64,000 nucleotides of DNA, from positions 45,188 through 109,187 of the forward strand of contig JAQTLM010000009.1 of the NCBI GenBank assembly GCA_028714895.1, in the 5' to 3' direction. Positions 36,562 to 46,451 of the stretch are shown here, piece after piece; the stretch's first letter is position 1, and each line of letters opens with the position of its first letter. A program made the translations under genes and the position numbers. This DNA comes from Gallionella sp. (GTDB lineage Bacteria; Pseudomonadota; Gammaproteobacteria; Burkholderiales; Gallionellaceae). Below the pieces are notes generated by a model. It ran no database searches and had not been told where the DNA came from. It worked only from the letters and a program-made list of their open reading frames with translations.

Positions 36562-37313
36562 AAATTATCCTGAATCCGGCTGAATATTGAAACCCGACCG
36601 AATGATAGTTGGGCTGCATGTTTCTGCTCTGCGGGTTGACGCCTGAGTTTTTGAATGCGGCATTATAGCGGCATCGCCCTGCCGCGCTCAATGGCAATTC
36701 GAATTACAGGGCCGGAGTTGGCTATTGCCGTAGTTATACAGAACCCTTTGTTATAGAATCGCTGCTTATATCAGAGGTTCATTAATGCCGAATGATGTGA
36801 ATAATGGATTACCCAATGACCCTTCAAGGGGAGCGCCGGTATGCCATGGAATAAAGGTTGTGCGAGGTTGTCGGCAAGGCGCAAAGAGTGGCAAGCGGCG
36901 CAGTGGCTGCGCGTAAAAATTTTCGCAGCGTAAATAGTTGGGATAGAATACGCGTTTTTAGGCTTGCCGGATTTTCTGGGTACTGGTTACCTGTGCTCCT
37001 GCTGGCATTTTGATTGATATTAAAGATTCTGGTTACGGCATCACGTTCGTTTGTGGCGAATTTGAGCATTCTCTGAAACTTTCGTTTTACTCGGCTGGTC
37101 GTAGGAACTTACGACGTTCTGCCGCAAAACTTCGTGCCCGCTAGCGGGCTATATCAATCAAAATGGGTAAGCAGGGATGCGCGGCTTTGCCGCACAACTC
37201 GCGAACCCTGTGCAGCCATCACGCGAATTTATGAAGCATTCGGGTTAAGCACATAATTTATCTCCGGGTAACCGGACACATTGATACTGAAATACTGACT
37301 GAAGGAGTTTTTG
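36562..37313. other. Divergent control region between pycA and nifJ
   Basis: About 750 bases without a credible gene, the longest gap in the window, lying where the - strand and + strand halves of the reverse-TCA island diverge. It includes a repeat-like stretch (36875-36930) and AT-rich segments. A 44-codon frame at 36785 has no coding signs. I could not identify strong promoters; CATAAT near 37253 is a possible -10 for the + strand. Confidence 0.5.
36875..36930. repeat. Possible third CAAGGCGC repeat, copy C
   Basis: Begins CAAGGCGCAAAG and ends TTTTCGCAGCG, loosely matching copies A and B. More diverged and less certain. Confidence 0.35.
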
Positions 37314-40300
37314 ATGCATCAAGCGCAAATGGTTACGATCGACGGGAATGAAGCTGCTGCCTATATCGCACACCTGACCAACGAGGTAATCGCAATTTAC
37401 CCGATCACTCCTTCGTCGCCGATGGGAGAGTATTCCGACGTTTGGTCGGCAGCCGGCAAACCCAATCTGTGGGGTACGGTTCCCGAGGTGATTACGATGC
37501 AGAGCGAAGGCGGCGCCGCCGGCACGGTGCATGGAGCATTGCAGACCGGCTCCCTGACGACCACCTTCACCGCCTCGCAGGGGTTGCTGCTGATGATCCC
37601 CAATATGTACAAGATCGCCGGGGAACTGACGCCATTTGTCATGCATGTGGCAGCACGCTCGCTCGCGGCCCAAGGGCTGTCGATTTTTGGCGACCACAGC
37701 GACGTGATGTCGGCGCGCTCGACCGGTTTTGCTTTCCTTGCCTCCAATACGGTGCAGGAGGCTATGGACATGGCGCTGATCGCCCAGGCCGCGACGCTGG
37801 AGTCACGCATACCTATCCTGCATTTCTTCGATGGTTTCCGCACTTCCCACGAGGTGGCCAAGGTCGAGCAGGTGCCGCTGGAAGTGGTGCGCGAGATGAT
37901 CGACGACAAGCTGGTGTTCGCCCATCGTACTCGTGCATTGACGCCAGATCACCCGATAATTCGCGGCACGGCGCAGAACCCGGACGTGTACTTCCAGGCG
38001 CGCGAGACGGTCAATCCCTATTACAACGCGATGCCCGGTATCGTTCAGAAGGCGATGGATAAATTCGCCAAGCTCACCGGCCGCCAATACCATTTGTATG
38101 AATACGTCGGCGCGCCGGATGCCGAGCGGGTGCTGATCCTGATGGGTTCGGGCGCGGATGCGGCGGAGGAAACGGTGGAGCACCTGACTACCCATGGCGA
38201 GAAAGTGGGTATCGTGAAAGTGCGCCTGTACCGCCCTTTCGTCGCCGCCGAACTGCTCAAGGTTATTCCGGTCACGGCCAGGCACATTGCCGTTCTCGAT
38301 CGCACCAAGGAACCTGGCGCAGACGGCGAGCCGCTGTACAAGGATGTGGTGACGGCAATTGCAGAAGCCTTCACTGCCGGAACCGGTAGGTATACGACCA
38401 TGCCGCGTGTGGTGGGCGGGCGCTACGGCCTGTCCTCCAAGGAATTTACGCCGGGCATGATCAAGAGTGTGTTCGATGAACTGAAAAAAGACCAGCCAAA
38501 AAATCATTTTACCGTCGGCATCATCGACGACGTCACCCATACCAGCCTGAAGTGGGATGCGAATTTCCGCAACGATGCCAGCCGCGGCGTGAACCGCTGC
38601 CTGTTCTACGGCCTAGGCTCGGACGGCACAGTAGGCGCCAACAAGAACACCATCAAGATCATGGGCGAGGAAACCGAGCTCTATGGTCAGGGTTATTTCG
38701 TTTATGACTCGAAAAAAGCAGGCGCGATTACCGTCTCCCACCTGCGTTTCTCGCCCAAGTCGATTCACTCGCCCTATCTGATCGGCAACAACGAAGCGAA
38801 CTTCATCGGCTGCCACCAGCCGGGATTTCTGGAGCGTTATGAAATGCTGGATTACGCCGCCGAAGGCGCGGTGTTTCTGCTCAACACGCCGACAGCGCAG
38901 GACAAGGTATGGGATAAGCTGACGCACAAGATGCAGCAGCAGATCATCGACAAGAAAATCGAATTCTACGCAATTGATGCCTATGCGATCGCCAGGGCAA
39001 CCGGCATGGGCAGCCGCATCAACACCATCATGCAGACCTGTTTCTTTGCCATCTCCGGCGTGTTGCCGCGTGAACTGGCAATCGAGAAGATCAAGTCCGC
39101 CGCCGACAAGTCCTATAGCAAGAAGGGCAGGGCGGTGGTGGAGGCCAACTGGAAGGCGATCGATGAAACCCTTGCCAACCTGCATAAGGTGAAAATTCCC
39201 GCTGCTGCCACCAGCAATTTCGAAATGCCCGAACCAGTGGGTGCCCATGCGCCGGATTTCGTCAAGCGTGTAACCGCCGAAATTATGGCCGGTCGCGGCG
39301 ACCTGCTGCCGGTGTCGGTGTTTCCCGCCGATGGTACTTGGCCCACCGGCACTGCGATTTGGGACAAGCGCAATTTGGCGATGGAAATCCCGGTATGGGA
39401 CGAAGATCTGTGCATCTACTGTGGCAAGTGCGCGCTCGTCTGCCCGCATACCGCCATCCGTTCCAAGGTTTTCCCCGTCGAATTGGCCAAGGATGCGCCG
39501 TCCACTTTCAAGCATATCCAGATCAAGGGCAAGGAATTCGAGCAGGGCATGCATGTCAGCTACCAGGTAGCGCCGGAGGACTGTACCGGCTGCGAACTGT
39601 GTGTCGACATCTGCCCGGCGATATCCAAGACCGACCCAAACTACAGGGCGCTCAACATGCGCGACATCGGGCCGTTGCGCAATCAGGAAAAGGAAAACTT
39701 CGAGTTCTTCCTCAAGCTGCCGGAATTCGACCGCACCAAGTTGCGCACCTCCACCATCAAGGGCGCGATGATGTTGCAGCCGTTGTTCGAATTTCCCTCT
39801 GCATGCGTCGGTTGCGGCGAAACGCCCTATATCAAGCTGGCTACCCAGTTGTACGGCGACCGCATGGTGGTGGCCAACGCCACCGGCTGTTCCTCGATCT
39901 ACGGCGGCAACCTGCCCACTACGCCCTATAGCACAAACCCCGAAGGACGCGGTCCGGCCTGGGCAAACTCGCTGTTCGAGGATAATGCCGAATTTGGCTT
40001 GGGCTTCCGCGTCAGCCTCGACAAACATGCCGAGCATGCCCGCGAACTGTTGGGGCGGATGAAGGACAAAGTCGGTGCCGAATTGGCCGAATCCATCCTC
40101 AACGCCGACCAGTCTGCCGAAGAGGGTATCTTCGCGCAGCGCGAGCGCATCGAGGCCTTGCGCAAGGTACTGGCCGGCATCGATTCCGCCGAGGCGCGCA
40201 ACCTGGAGAGCTTGGCCGACTACCTGGCGAAGAAGAGCGTGTGGATCATCGGCGGCGACGGCTGGGCATACGACATTGGCTTCGGCGGCCTGGATCACGT

Positions 40301-40901
40301 GCTGGCCTCCGGCCGTAACGTCAATATTCTGGTGCTCGATACCGAAGTCTATTCCAACACCGGCGGACAGTGTTCCAAGGCTACGCCACGCGGCGCCACG
40401 GCTAAATTTGCCGCCGGCGGCAAGCCTACCGGGAAGAAGGATCTGGGGCAGATCGCCATGAGCTACGGCCATGTTTACGTTGCCCAAGTCGCTTATGGCG
40501 CGAAGGACGCCCACACGCTGAAGGCCTTTATCGAAGCCGAATCCTTTGATGGCCCGTCGGTGATCATTGCTTACAGTCCCTGCACCGAGCACGGCTATGA
40601 AATGAACAAGCAACACCAGCAGCAGGAACTGGCGGTCAACACCGGCCATTGGCCGCTGTACCGCTACGACCCGCGCCGCGAGGAGGAAGGCAAGAATCCG
40701 CTGTCACTGGATTCGCAGAAGCCTTCCGTGTCTTACCGCGAATTCATCAAGAGCGAACCGCGCTTCCGTGGCTTGGTGAAGAAAATGGATAACGATAGCG
40801 GAAAAACGATAGCGTTCTACGACAAGGAACTGCGGAAGCACTACGCGATTTTCGAGCACTTGGCGGGTGACGCCAAGAAGAAGGGGCCAACTGGCGCATA
40901 G
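37314..40901 (+). CDS. nifJ: Pyruvate:ferredoxin (flavodoxin) oxidoreductase
   Basis: An 1195-residue single-chain enzyme that interconverts pyruvate and acetyl-CoA plus CO2 with ferredoxin. N-terminal TIDGNEAAAYIAHL and IAIYPITPSSPMGEY bind pyruvate. Two [4Fe-4S] sites are C700-C703-C706-C710 (CIYCGKCALVCP) and C757-C760-C763-C767 (CTGCELCVDICP). The thiamine site GGDGWAYDIG is near residue 980, followed by DTEVYSNTGGQ. ATG 37314 is preferred over TTG 37311, with GAAGGAG six bases away. With Rnf-supplied ferredoxin it would act as pyruvate synthase in carbon fixation. Confidence 0.95.
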   Translation: MHQAQMVTIDGNEAAAYIAHLTNEVIAIYPITPSSPMGEYSDVWSAAGKPNLWGTVPEVITMQSEGGAAGTVHGALQTGSLTTTFTASQGLLLMIPNMYKIAGELTPFVMHVAARSLAAQGLSIFGDHSDVMSARSTGFAFLASNTVQEAMDMALIAQAATLESRIPILHFFDGFRTSHEVAKVEQVPLEVVREMIDDKLVFAHRTRALTPDHPIIRGTAQNPDVYFQARETVNPYYNAMPGIVQKAMDKFAKLTGRQYHLYEYVGAPDAERVLILMGSGADAAEETVEHLTTHGEKVGIVKVRLYRPFVAAELLKVIPVTARHIAVLDRTKEPGADGEPLYKDVVTAIAEAFTAGTGRYTTMPRVVGGRYGLSSKEFTPGMIKSVFDELKKDQPKNHFTVGIIDDVTHTSLKWDANFRNDASRGVNRCLFYGLGSDGTVGANKNTIKIMGEETELYGQGYFVYDSKKAGAITVSHLRFSPKSIHSPYLIGNNEANFIGCHQPGFLERYEMLDYAAEGAVFLLNTPTAQDKVWDKLTHKMQQQIIDKKIEFYAIDAYAIARATGMGSRINTIMQTCFFAISGVLPRELAIEKIKSAADKSYSKKGRAVVEANWKAIDETLANLHKVKIPAAATSNFEMPEPVGAHAPDFVKRVTAEIMAGRGDLLPVSVFPADGTWPTGTAIWDKRNLAMEIPVWDEDLCIYCGKCALVCPHTAIRSKVFPVELAKDAPSTFKHIQIKGKEFEQGMHVSYQVAPEDCTGCELCVDICPAISKTDPNYRALNMRDIGPLRNQEKENFEFFLKLPEFDRTKLRTSTIKGAMMLQPLFEFPSACVGCGETPYIKLATQLYGDRMVVANATGCSSIYGGNLPTTPYSTNPEGRGPAWANSLFEDNAEFGLGFRVSLDKHAEHARELLGRMKDKVGAELAESILNADQSAEEGIFAQRERIEALRKVLAGIDSAEARNLESLADYLAKKSVWIIGGDGWAYDIGFGGLDHVLASGRNVNILVLDTEVYSNTGGQCSKATPRGATAKFAAGGKPTGKKDLGQIAMSYGHVYVAQVAYGAKDAHTLKAFIEAESFDGPSVIIAYSPCTEHGYEMNKQHQQQELAVNTGHWPLYRYDPRREEEGKNPLSLDSQKPSVSYREFIKSEPRFRGLVKKMDNDSGKTIAFYDKELRKHYAIFEHLAGDAKKKGPTGA

Positions 40902-40973
40902 TTTGACTGGAAGCTTCCGCAGCATCGGAGTTTCGTGCCCGGATTTTCGTCTTCTCCAAAAGATAGGCAATTT

Positions 40974-41006
40974 TTATCGTTCCCGCGCTCTGCGCGGGAA
41001 CGATAA
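40974..41006. repeat. 15-bp stem hairpin between nifJ and ppdK
   Basis: Perfect 15-base arms (40974-40988 and 40992-41006, TTATCGTTCCCGCGC and its complement) around the loop TCT. No T-run follows on the + strand. It may stabilise the nifJ transcript end. Confidence 0.7.
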
Positions 41007-41099
41007 AGTTGTTATCTCGCGGGAACAATGGTTGCGGCAAAGGCATTTGTTATGAATTACGCAAGCTCAGTAATATGCAAATATTAAACAGGGGATGGT

Positions 41100-43895
41100 A
41101 TGACTAATAGCAAAAAATACATTTACGAATTCGAGCAGGGCGATGGCAAGAATAAGATGCTGTTGGGCGGCAAGGGCGCGAATCTGTGCGAAATGACGCA
41201 GATTGGTTTGAATGTACCGCCCGGTTTCACCATTACCACCGATGCCTGCACGGCCTATCTGGATAAAAATAAACTGCCCGATGGCTTGATGGAGTCTGTC
41301 AAGACGCATATGCAGGCGCTGGAAAAGAAAACCGGCAAGGGTTTCGGCGGTGGCGAAAACCCTTTGCTCGTCTCGGTGCGTTCCGGTTCGTCCATGTCCA
41401 TGCCGGGCATGATGGACACCATCCTCAATCTCGGCCTCAACGAAACTTCACTGCAAGGCCTGATCAAGCAAACCGGCAACGCGCGCTTTGCCTACGATAC
41501 TTATCGCCGTTTCATCCAATTGTTCGGCAAGATTGCGCTCAATATCAGCGACGAACATTTTGATGAACGCATGGCCGCGATCAAGCGCAAATATGGCGCG
41601 CCCGAGGATCTGGATTTAGACGTCGAACACCTCAAGGAATTGGCGGGCGAATTCCTGGCCATTGTCCAGCATCACACCGGGAAACCTTTCCCGCAAGACC
41701 CTTATGAACAGTTGGAAATTGCGATAGGCGCGGTGTTCGGCTCATGGATGGGCAAGCGCGCGGTGGATTACCGCAGGCAGTTCAAAATCACCAAGGATCA
41801 AGCCAGCGGCACGGCGGTGAGCGTCTGCACCATGGTGTTCGGCAATATGGGTAATGATTCCGGCACGGGCGTGGGTTTTACGCGCAACCCCGGCACCGGA
41901 GAGAATCTTATTTACGGCGAATACTTGGTCAATGCGCAAGGCGAGGATGTGGTGGCGGGAATCCGCACGCCCAAGGCGATTGCCGAAATGGAACAGGAAA
42001 TGCCGGAGATTTACCGCCAGCTGATGGAGTTGCACAACCGGCTGGAGTCGCATTATCACGAAGTACAGGATTTCGAGTTCACCATCGAGAAAGGCATTCT
42101 GTATTGCCTGCAAACGCGCAACGGCAAAATGAACGCGCGCGGCATGGTGCGCAGTTCGGTGGAAATGTTTAACGAGGGGCTGATTTCAAAAGAGCGCGCG
42201 TTGCTGCGCATTGAGCCGGCGATTCTTGAGCAGTTGCTGGTTCCGCAGTTGGCGCCGAACTTTCATGGCAAGTCGTTGGCGCAGGGGCTGCCGGCTTCTC
42301 CCGGTGCGGCATCCGGCAAGATTGTGTTCGATGCCGATACCGCCGAAACGCGCGGACGCGCCGGCGAAAAAATCATTCTGGTGCGCGAGGAAACCAAGCC
42401 CGAGGATATCCACGGCTTCTTCCAGGCGCAGGGCATCCTGACCAGTCGCGGCGGCAAGACCTCGCACGCCGCCGTGGTGGCGCGCGGCATGGGCAAGCCC
42501 TGCGTCTCGGGCTGCGAGCAGATCGTCATCAATGATGTGCTGCGTAGCGCCCGGATCGGCGAAACCACGCTGCACGAAGGCGATGTCATCACCATCGACG
42601 GCGGCACCGGCCATGTTTATGCGGGCGAAGTGCCGACGGTGGAGGCCGAGTTTTCGGAGGAAATGGACACGCTGTTGGCTTGGGCGGACGAGATTTCCAG
42701 GCTCAAGGTGATGGCCAACGCCGACACGCCTCACGACGCGCAGCGCGCGCGCGAATTTGGCGCGATGGGTATCGGCCTGTGCCGCACCGAGCGCATGTTC
42801 AACAGCACCGACCGTTTGCCGATCGTGCAGGAAATGATCCTCGCCGAGACGCAGGAAGACCGCCAAGCCGCGCTGGATCGCCTGCTGCCGATCCAGCGTG
42901 CCGACTTCAAGGGCATCTTCAAGGCGATGAAGGGGCTGCCGGTCACGGTGCGCCTGCTCGACCCGCCGATGCATGAATTCTTGCCTACCGCCGCACAACT
43001 CGAATTGGAAATCGCCCACCTGCATCAATTGCGCGACACCATCGATGGGTTGGAAGAGTTGCCGGAAACGCTCAAGATGCTCAACCCCAAGCTTTACCAG
43101 CAATATGCCGATGGCTTGATAAAACTGATGGGCGGGCTGAACGACTTCAAGGAATCGCACATGGAGGAAGATGTGATCGGCAAGAAGGAAGTGATCTTGA
43201 AAAAGGTCAGGGCCTTGGCCGAAGTCAACCCGATGCTGGGCCATCGCGGCGTGCGGCTGGGCATCACTTATCCTGAAATCTACTCGATGCAGATACGGGC
43301 GATCCTGGAAGCCGCCGCCTTGTGTGCCAAGGACGGCGTCGAAATCTATCCAGAAATCATGGTGCCGCAGGTGGCCACGGTGGAAGAGCTCAAGCGTATT
43401 CACAGTTATGTCCAGCGCATCCACCAGGAAGTGAACGCAACTCACGGCATCAATGTGCAATTCAAGTTTGGCTCGATGCTGGAAGTGGTGCGTGGCTGCA
43501 TACGCGCCGGACGCATGGCAGAAACCGCCGAGTTTTTCTCTTTCGGCACCAATGACCTGACCCAGGCGACGTTCTCCTTCAGCCGCGAGGATGCGGAAAA
43601 TAAATTTCTCCCCGCATACAACGAAACCGGCATCCTGGAAGATAATCCGTTCGAGGTATTGGATATCAAGGGCGTGGGGGAGCTGATGAAGCTGGCGGTG
43701 GAGAGAGGGCGCCAGACCCGCCCGGATTTGAAGATGGGCATCTGCGGCGAACATGGCGGGCATCCCGGCTCCATCCGTTTTTGCCATCACATCGGGCTCA
43801 ATTACGTTTCCTGTTCGGGCCCGCGCGTGCCCATTGCACGTCTGGCGGCGGCGCAGGCAAAATTATTGGAGAGTGAATATCGGGAGCCGATCTAA
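41100..43895 (+). CDS. ppdK: Pyruvate, phosphate dikinase
   Basis: A 931-residue enzyme converting pyruvate, ATP and phosphate to PEP, AMP and pyrophosphate. Order seen: ATP-grasp nucleotide domain (KMLLGGKGANLCEMTQIGL), phosphohistidine domain with His456 in GGKTSHAAVVARGMGKPC, and the PEP/pyruvate barrel ending in GICGEHGGHPGSI with its catalytic Cys. AGGGGA precedes the ATG. In the reverse-TCA setting it follows pyruvate synthase and provides PEP for gluconeogenesis. Confidence 0.96.
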   Translation: MTNSKKYIYEFEQGDGKNKMLLGGKGANLCEMTQIGLNVPPGFTITTDACTAYLDKNKLPDGLMESVKTHMQALEKKTGKGFGGGENPLLVSVRSGSSMSMPGMMDTILNLGLNETSLQGLIKQTGNARFAYDTYRRFIQLFGKIALNISDEHFDERMAAIKRKYGAPEDLDLDVEHLKELAGEFLAIVQHHTGKPFPQDPYEQLEIAIGAVFGSWMGKRAVDYRRQFKITKDQASGTAVSVCTMVFGNMGNDSGTGVGFTRNPGTGENLIYGEYLVNAQGEDVVAGIRTPKAIAEMEQEMPEIYRQLMELHNRLESHYHEVQDFEFTIEKGILYCLQTRNGKMNARGMVRSSVEMFNEGLISKERALLRIEPAILEQLLVPQLAPNFHGKSLAQGLPASPGAASGKIVFDADTAETRGRAGEKIILVREETKPEDIHGFFQAQGILTSRGGKTSHAAVVARGMGKPCVSGCEQIVINDVLRSARIGETTLHEGDVITIDGGTGHVYAGEVPTVEAEFSEEMDTLLAWADEISRLKVMANADTPHDAQRAREFGAMGIGLCRTERMFNSTDRLPIVQEMILAETQEDRQAALDRLLPIQRADFKGIFKAMKGLPVTVRLLDPPMHEFLPTAAQLELEIAHLHQLRDTIDGLEELPETLKMLNPKLYQQYADGLIKLMGGLNDFKESHMEEDVIGKKEVILKKVRALAEVNPMLGHRGVRLGITYPEIYSMQIRAILEAAALCAKDGVEIYPEIMVPQVATVEELKRIHSYVQRIHQEVNATHGINVQFKFGSMLEVVRGCIRAGRMAETAEFFSFGTNDLTQATFSFSREDAENKFLPAYNETGILEDNPFEVLDIKGVGELMKLAVERGRQTRPDLKMGICGEHGGHPGSIRFCHHIGLNYVSCSGPRVPIARLAAAQAKLLESEYREPI

Positions 43896-43914
43896 TCAGT
43901 TTGTGATGCAGCTT

Positions 43915-43956
43915 GCGTAGGGCGAATAACGGCCTGCGGCCTCATCCGCCCTACGC
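43915..43956. repeat. GCGTAGGGCG palindromic repeat
   Basis: Outer ends GCGTAGGGCG and CGCCCTACGC pair over 10 bases, with an inner GGCCTGCGGCC hairpin. It starts 20 bases after the ppdK stop and is the same class as 28631-28663. Confidence 0.75.
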
Positions 43957-44306
43957 GGGCTAATGGGAAATCTGGGTTAAATAGCGCCCCTACCGCTTCC
44001 CTAAATTAGTGTGCTGCAATATAATTTGCACAGAGTTTTTGTTGAATGTTTTATGTATTGCATTGTCTTCTCCTAAGTTGGCTCAGCGTAGCGTACAAAT
44101 TCAGATGAAAACTGTGCCCGTGCGGTGCAATGATGCCCGTTCATCGCTTTTTGCGCGCTGCTTTTCTAGAGTTTTGGCAGATTTTTGCCATAGCGTTTGC
44201 TGGTTTGTTTGTTGCAAGCTGTTGAGCGTTTTTGTTAATGGAATCGTTTGTATGCGATATTTAGCAGCCCCAAACAAATCGGTAATTATTTCTTGAGGTC
44301 GCCCTT
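43957..44306. other. Gene-free leader of the apbE-rnf operon
   Basis: About 350 AT-richer bases. A 95-codon frame with a GTG start (44009-44296) is unusually Cys-rich and looks like chance. The right end carries a possible promoter (separate entry). Confidence 0.5.
44232..44261 (+). promoter_or_regulatory. Possible promoter of the apbE-rseC-rnf operon
   Basis: TTGTTA (44232-44237) and an extended -10 TGCGATATT (GATATT at 44256-44261) with an 18-base spacer. The expected start is about 40 bases upstream of apbE. Confidence 0.35.
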
Positions 44307-45305
44307 ATGTCTGCCGTAATGTCTCGCCGCCGCTTTATCACTTTCATTGCCGCTGCCGCCGGTCTGCCGCTGTTGCTGAAGGCGGGGGGCGCTCAGGCCA
44401 AGCCGGTGCGCTGGGATGGCACCGCCTTGGGTGCGCCGGCTTCCATCCAGCTTTACCATGCCGACGAGGCTCAGGCGCACGCCGCCATCGCGGCTGGACT
44501 GGACGAACTGAAGCGCCTCGAAGCGATTTTCAGCGTTTACCGCGCGGACAGCTCGATCTCGATGCTCAACCGCGAGGGTGTGCTTGAAAATGCGCCGGAC
44601 GATTTCATCGCCATGCTTACCCGCGCTTTGTCGCTGGCCAAGATCAGCGACGGCGTCTATGACCCCACCGTGCAGCCGTTGTGGCAAACTTATTTCCGTC
44701 ACTTCACCGCAAGCAACCCCGACCATGCCGGACCGGCGCCGCGCGATCTCGCCGCCGCGCTTGCGCTGGTGGACTGGCGCGCTGTCGAGGTGGATGCCGG
44801 GCGCAATCGGGTTTCCTTTGCACGCCCCGGCATGGGGCTGACGTTGAACAGCGGCGCCCAGGGCTATATTACCGACCGCGTCACCGATGTGTTGCGCGCT
44901 CATGGTTTCGACCGCATGCTGGTGGACATGGGCGAGCCGCGCGCGCTGTCAGCCAAGCCGGACGGCTCCGCCTGGCGCATAGGCATTGCCAACCCTGCGG
45001 ATCCGAGCCGCACGGTCGTCACGCTGGACGTGGTAGACAAATGCGTTTCCACCTCGGGCGGTTACGGCACCCTGTTTGATTCCGCCGGTGCTTTCACCCA
45101 TATCATCGATAGCCGCACTGGCCGCACTGCGCCCGCGCTGCTGGGAGTCTCGGTGGTGGCAGACACCGGTATCGTCGCTGACGGCCTTTCCACCGCCATG
45201 CTGATGGCGCCAGTCGAGCGCAGACTAGCCATCCTCAAGGCTGCCGGGGGGCAAAAAGCGATTTACGTCACGCCCGAAGGCGTGGTCTCCACCGTAGAGG
45301 CATGA
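44307..45305 (+). CDS. apbE: ApbE-type FAD:protein FMN transferase
   Basis: A 332-residue enzyme that attaches FMN covalently to threonine or serine of RnfG and RnfD. It begins with a twin-arginine signal (SRRRFITFIAAAAG, cleavage expected after GGAQA), so it is probably exported folded. Family motifs include SMLNREGVL, GLTLNSGAQGYITDRV, LVDMGEPRAL and the ITHIIDSRTGR-type FTHIIDSRTGR. It lies immediately upstream of rseC and the rnf genes and overlaps rseC by four bases. FAD is the expected donor. Confidence 0.92.
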   Translation: MSAVMSRRRFITFIAAAAGLPLLLKAGGAQAKPVRWDGTALGAPASIQLYHADEAQAHAAIAAGLDELKRLEAIFSVYRADSSISMLNREGVLENAPDDFIAMLTRALSLAKISDGVYDPTVQPLWQTYFRHFTASNPDHAGPAPRDLAAALALVDWRAVEVDAGRNRVSFARPGMGLTLNSGAQGYITDRVTDVLRAHGFDRMLVDMGEPRALSAKPDGSAWRIGIANPADPSRTVVTLDVVDKCVSTSGGYGTLFDSAGAFTHIIDSRTGRTAPALLGVSVVADTGIVADGLSTAMLMAPVERRLAILKAAGGQKAIYVTPEGVVSTVEA

Positions 45306-45808
45306 CTATGGGCGAAGCTGTGAACAATACGACGGATTTCAGCGCACCTACGATGGTCGAGGGCACCGCATATGTGGTGGCCGTGGAAGGTAATATGGTA
45401 TGGCTGGTGCCTGAGGTGGGTTCCAGTTGCGGCGGCTGCGCCTCCGCATCGGCGTGCGGCTCCAAGGGTATCGGCACCTTGGCCGGCCGGTTGGAGGCGC
45501 GCCGCTTCCAGCTCGTCAACGATGCCGGCCTCAGGGTCGGCGAGCGGGTAGTGGTGGGTATCCGCGAGAACGCGCTGCTCAAGGCTTCAATCACCGCCTA
45601 TGTCATTCCGCTCACTACACTGCTGAGCGCCGGAGCGCTGGCACAGTGGGCGGCCGGCAACGACACCGTCACAATGGTGGCCATGTTTGCAGGCCTCGCG
45701 CTCGGACTAGGGCTGGCGCGCTTGGGTGCTGGCCGTCTGTTGGTCAGGGGCGAGCTTGCACCCCGTTTTATTCGTCGCGCCAGCGCGGGCGAAACGTGCA
45801 ACTCTTGA
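45302..45808 (+). CDS. rseC: RseC/MucC-family membrane protein
   Basis: A 168-residue protein with a cytoplasmic cysteine cluster near the N-terminus (SSCGGCASASACGSKG) and two hydrophobic helices (about residues 99-117 and 122-142). RseC/MucC proteins occur with sigma-E operons and with Rnf/Rsx genes, where they are linked to SoxR reduction. Here it lies between apbE and rnfA, which favours a role in Rnf assembly or iron-sulfur/redox handling. An alternative ATG lies two codons downstream. Confidence 0.85.
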   Translation: MTMGEAVNNTTDFSAPTMVEGTAYVVAVEGNMVWLVPEVGSSCGGCASASACGSKGIGTLAGRLEARRFQLVNDAGLRVGERVVVGIRENALLKASITAYVIPLTTLLSAGALAQWAAGNDTVTMVAMFAGLALGLGLARLGAGRLLVRGELAPRFIRRASAGETCNS

Positions 45809-45855
45809 GTAGGCAAGGGGTCTGGTAATGAAGGTCAAGGAATGAGGGTCAGGGA

Positions 45856-46440
45856 ATGAAAGAATACGTACTTTTGATGATAAGCGCGGCACTGGTCAAC
45901 AATGTCATCTTGGCACGCTTTCTCGGTCTGTGCTCGTTCATGGGCGTCACCACGCGCATCGACACCGCCGTCGGCATGGGCATGGCAACCACTTTCGTGA
46001 TTACCGTTTCGTCAATGGCCGACTGGACAGTCGAAACCTATTTGCTGCAGCCCTACGGCCTGGGCTATCTGCGCACGGTGACCTTCATCCTGATTATCGC
46101 TGCCACCGTGCAGTTCACCGAAATGATCGTGAAGAAGGTATCGCCGCCGCTGTTCCAGATGCTGGGCATCTACCTGCCGCTGATTACCACCAACTGCGCG
46201 GTACTGGGCGTTGCACTGTTGTTGGTCGAGGGCAAGATGAACTTCATCGGTGCCACGTTGTTCGCCTTCGCTTCTTCCATCGGCTACAGCCTGGTGATGG
46301 TCATTTTTGCCGGACTGCGCGAGCGGCTGGCATTGGCCGAGATTCCGCGCCTGTTCGCCGGCCCGCCGATCGGCTTCATCGTTGCCAGCTTGCTGGCGCT
46401 GGCGTTCATGGGCTTTTCCGGCATGAGCGCCACGAGCTGA
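45856..46440 (+). CDS. rnfA: Rnf electron-transport complex subunit A
   Basis: A 194-residue integral membrane protein with six predicted helices, starting KEYVLLMISAALVNNVILARFLGLC. The paired conserved cysteines (FLGLCSFMG and TTNCAVLGV) bind an intramembrane [2Fe-2S] cluster in the RnfA/RnfE pair. It is the first structural gene of rnfABCDGEH. RnfA and RnfE form the pseudo-symmetric core that carries electrons across the membrane. Confidence 0.96.
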   Translation: MKEYVLLMISAALVNNVILARFLGLCSFMGVTTRIDTAVGMGMATTFVITVSSMADWTVETYLLQPYGLGYLRTVTFILIIAATVQFTEMIVKKVSPPLFQMLGIYLPLITTNCAVLGVALLLVEGKMNFIGATLFAFASSIGYSLVMVIFAGLRERLALAEIPRLFAGPPIGFIVASLLALAFMGFSGMSATS

Positions 46441-46451
46441 GGATATAGATT

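Noticed and set aside
36785..36919. A 44-codon frame in the pycA-nifJ gap
   Set aside because: Weak start context and low-complexity Arg/Gly/Cys product that runs into a repeat.
38613..40649. A 678-codon open frame on the - strand opposite nifJ
   Set aside because: It is a mirror of codon bias in the nifJ gene; the translation is His/Gln/Arg-rich, has no motifs and no ribosome site, while the + strand product is an intact oxidoreductase.
44009..44296. A 95-codon frame between ppdK and apbE
   Set aside because: GTG start, Cys-rich random-looking product, no ribosome site; it overlaps the likely promoter of apbE.
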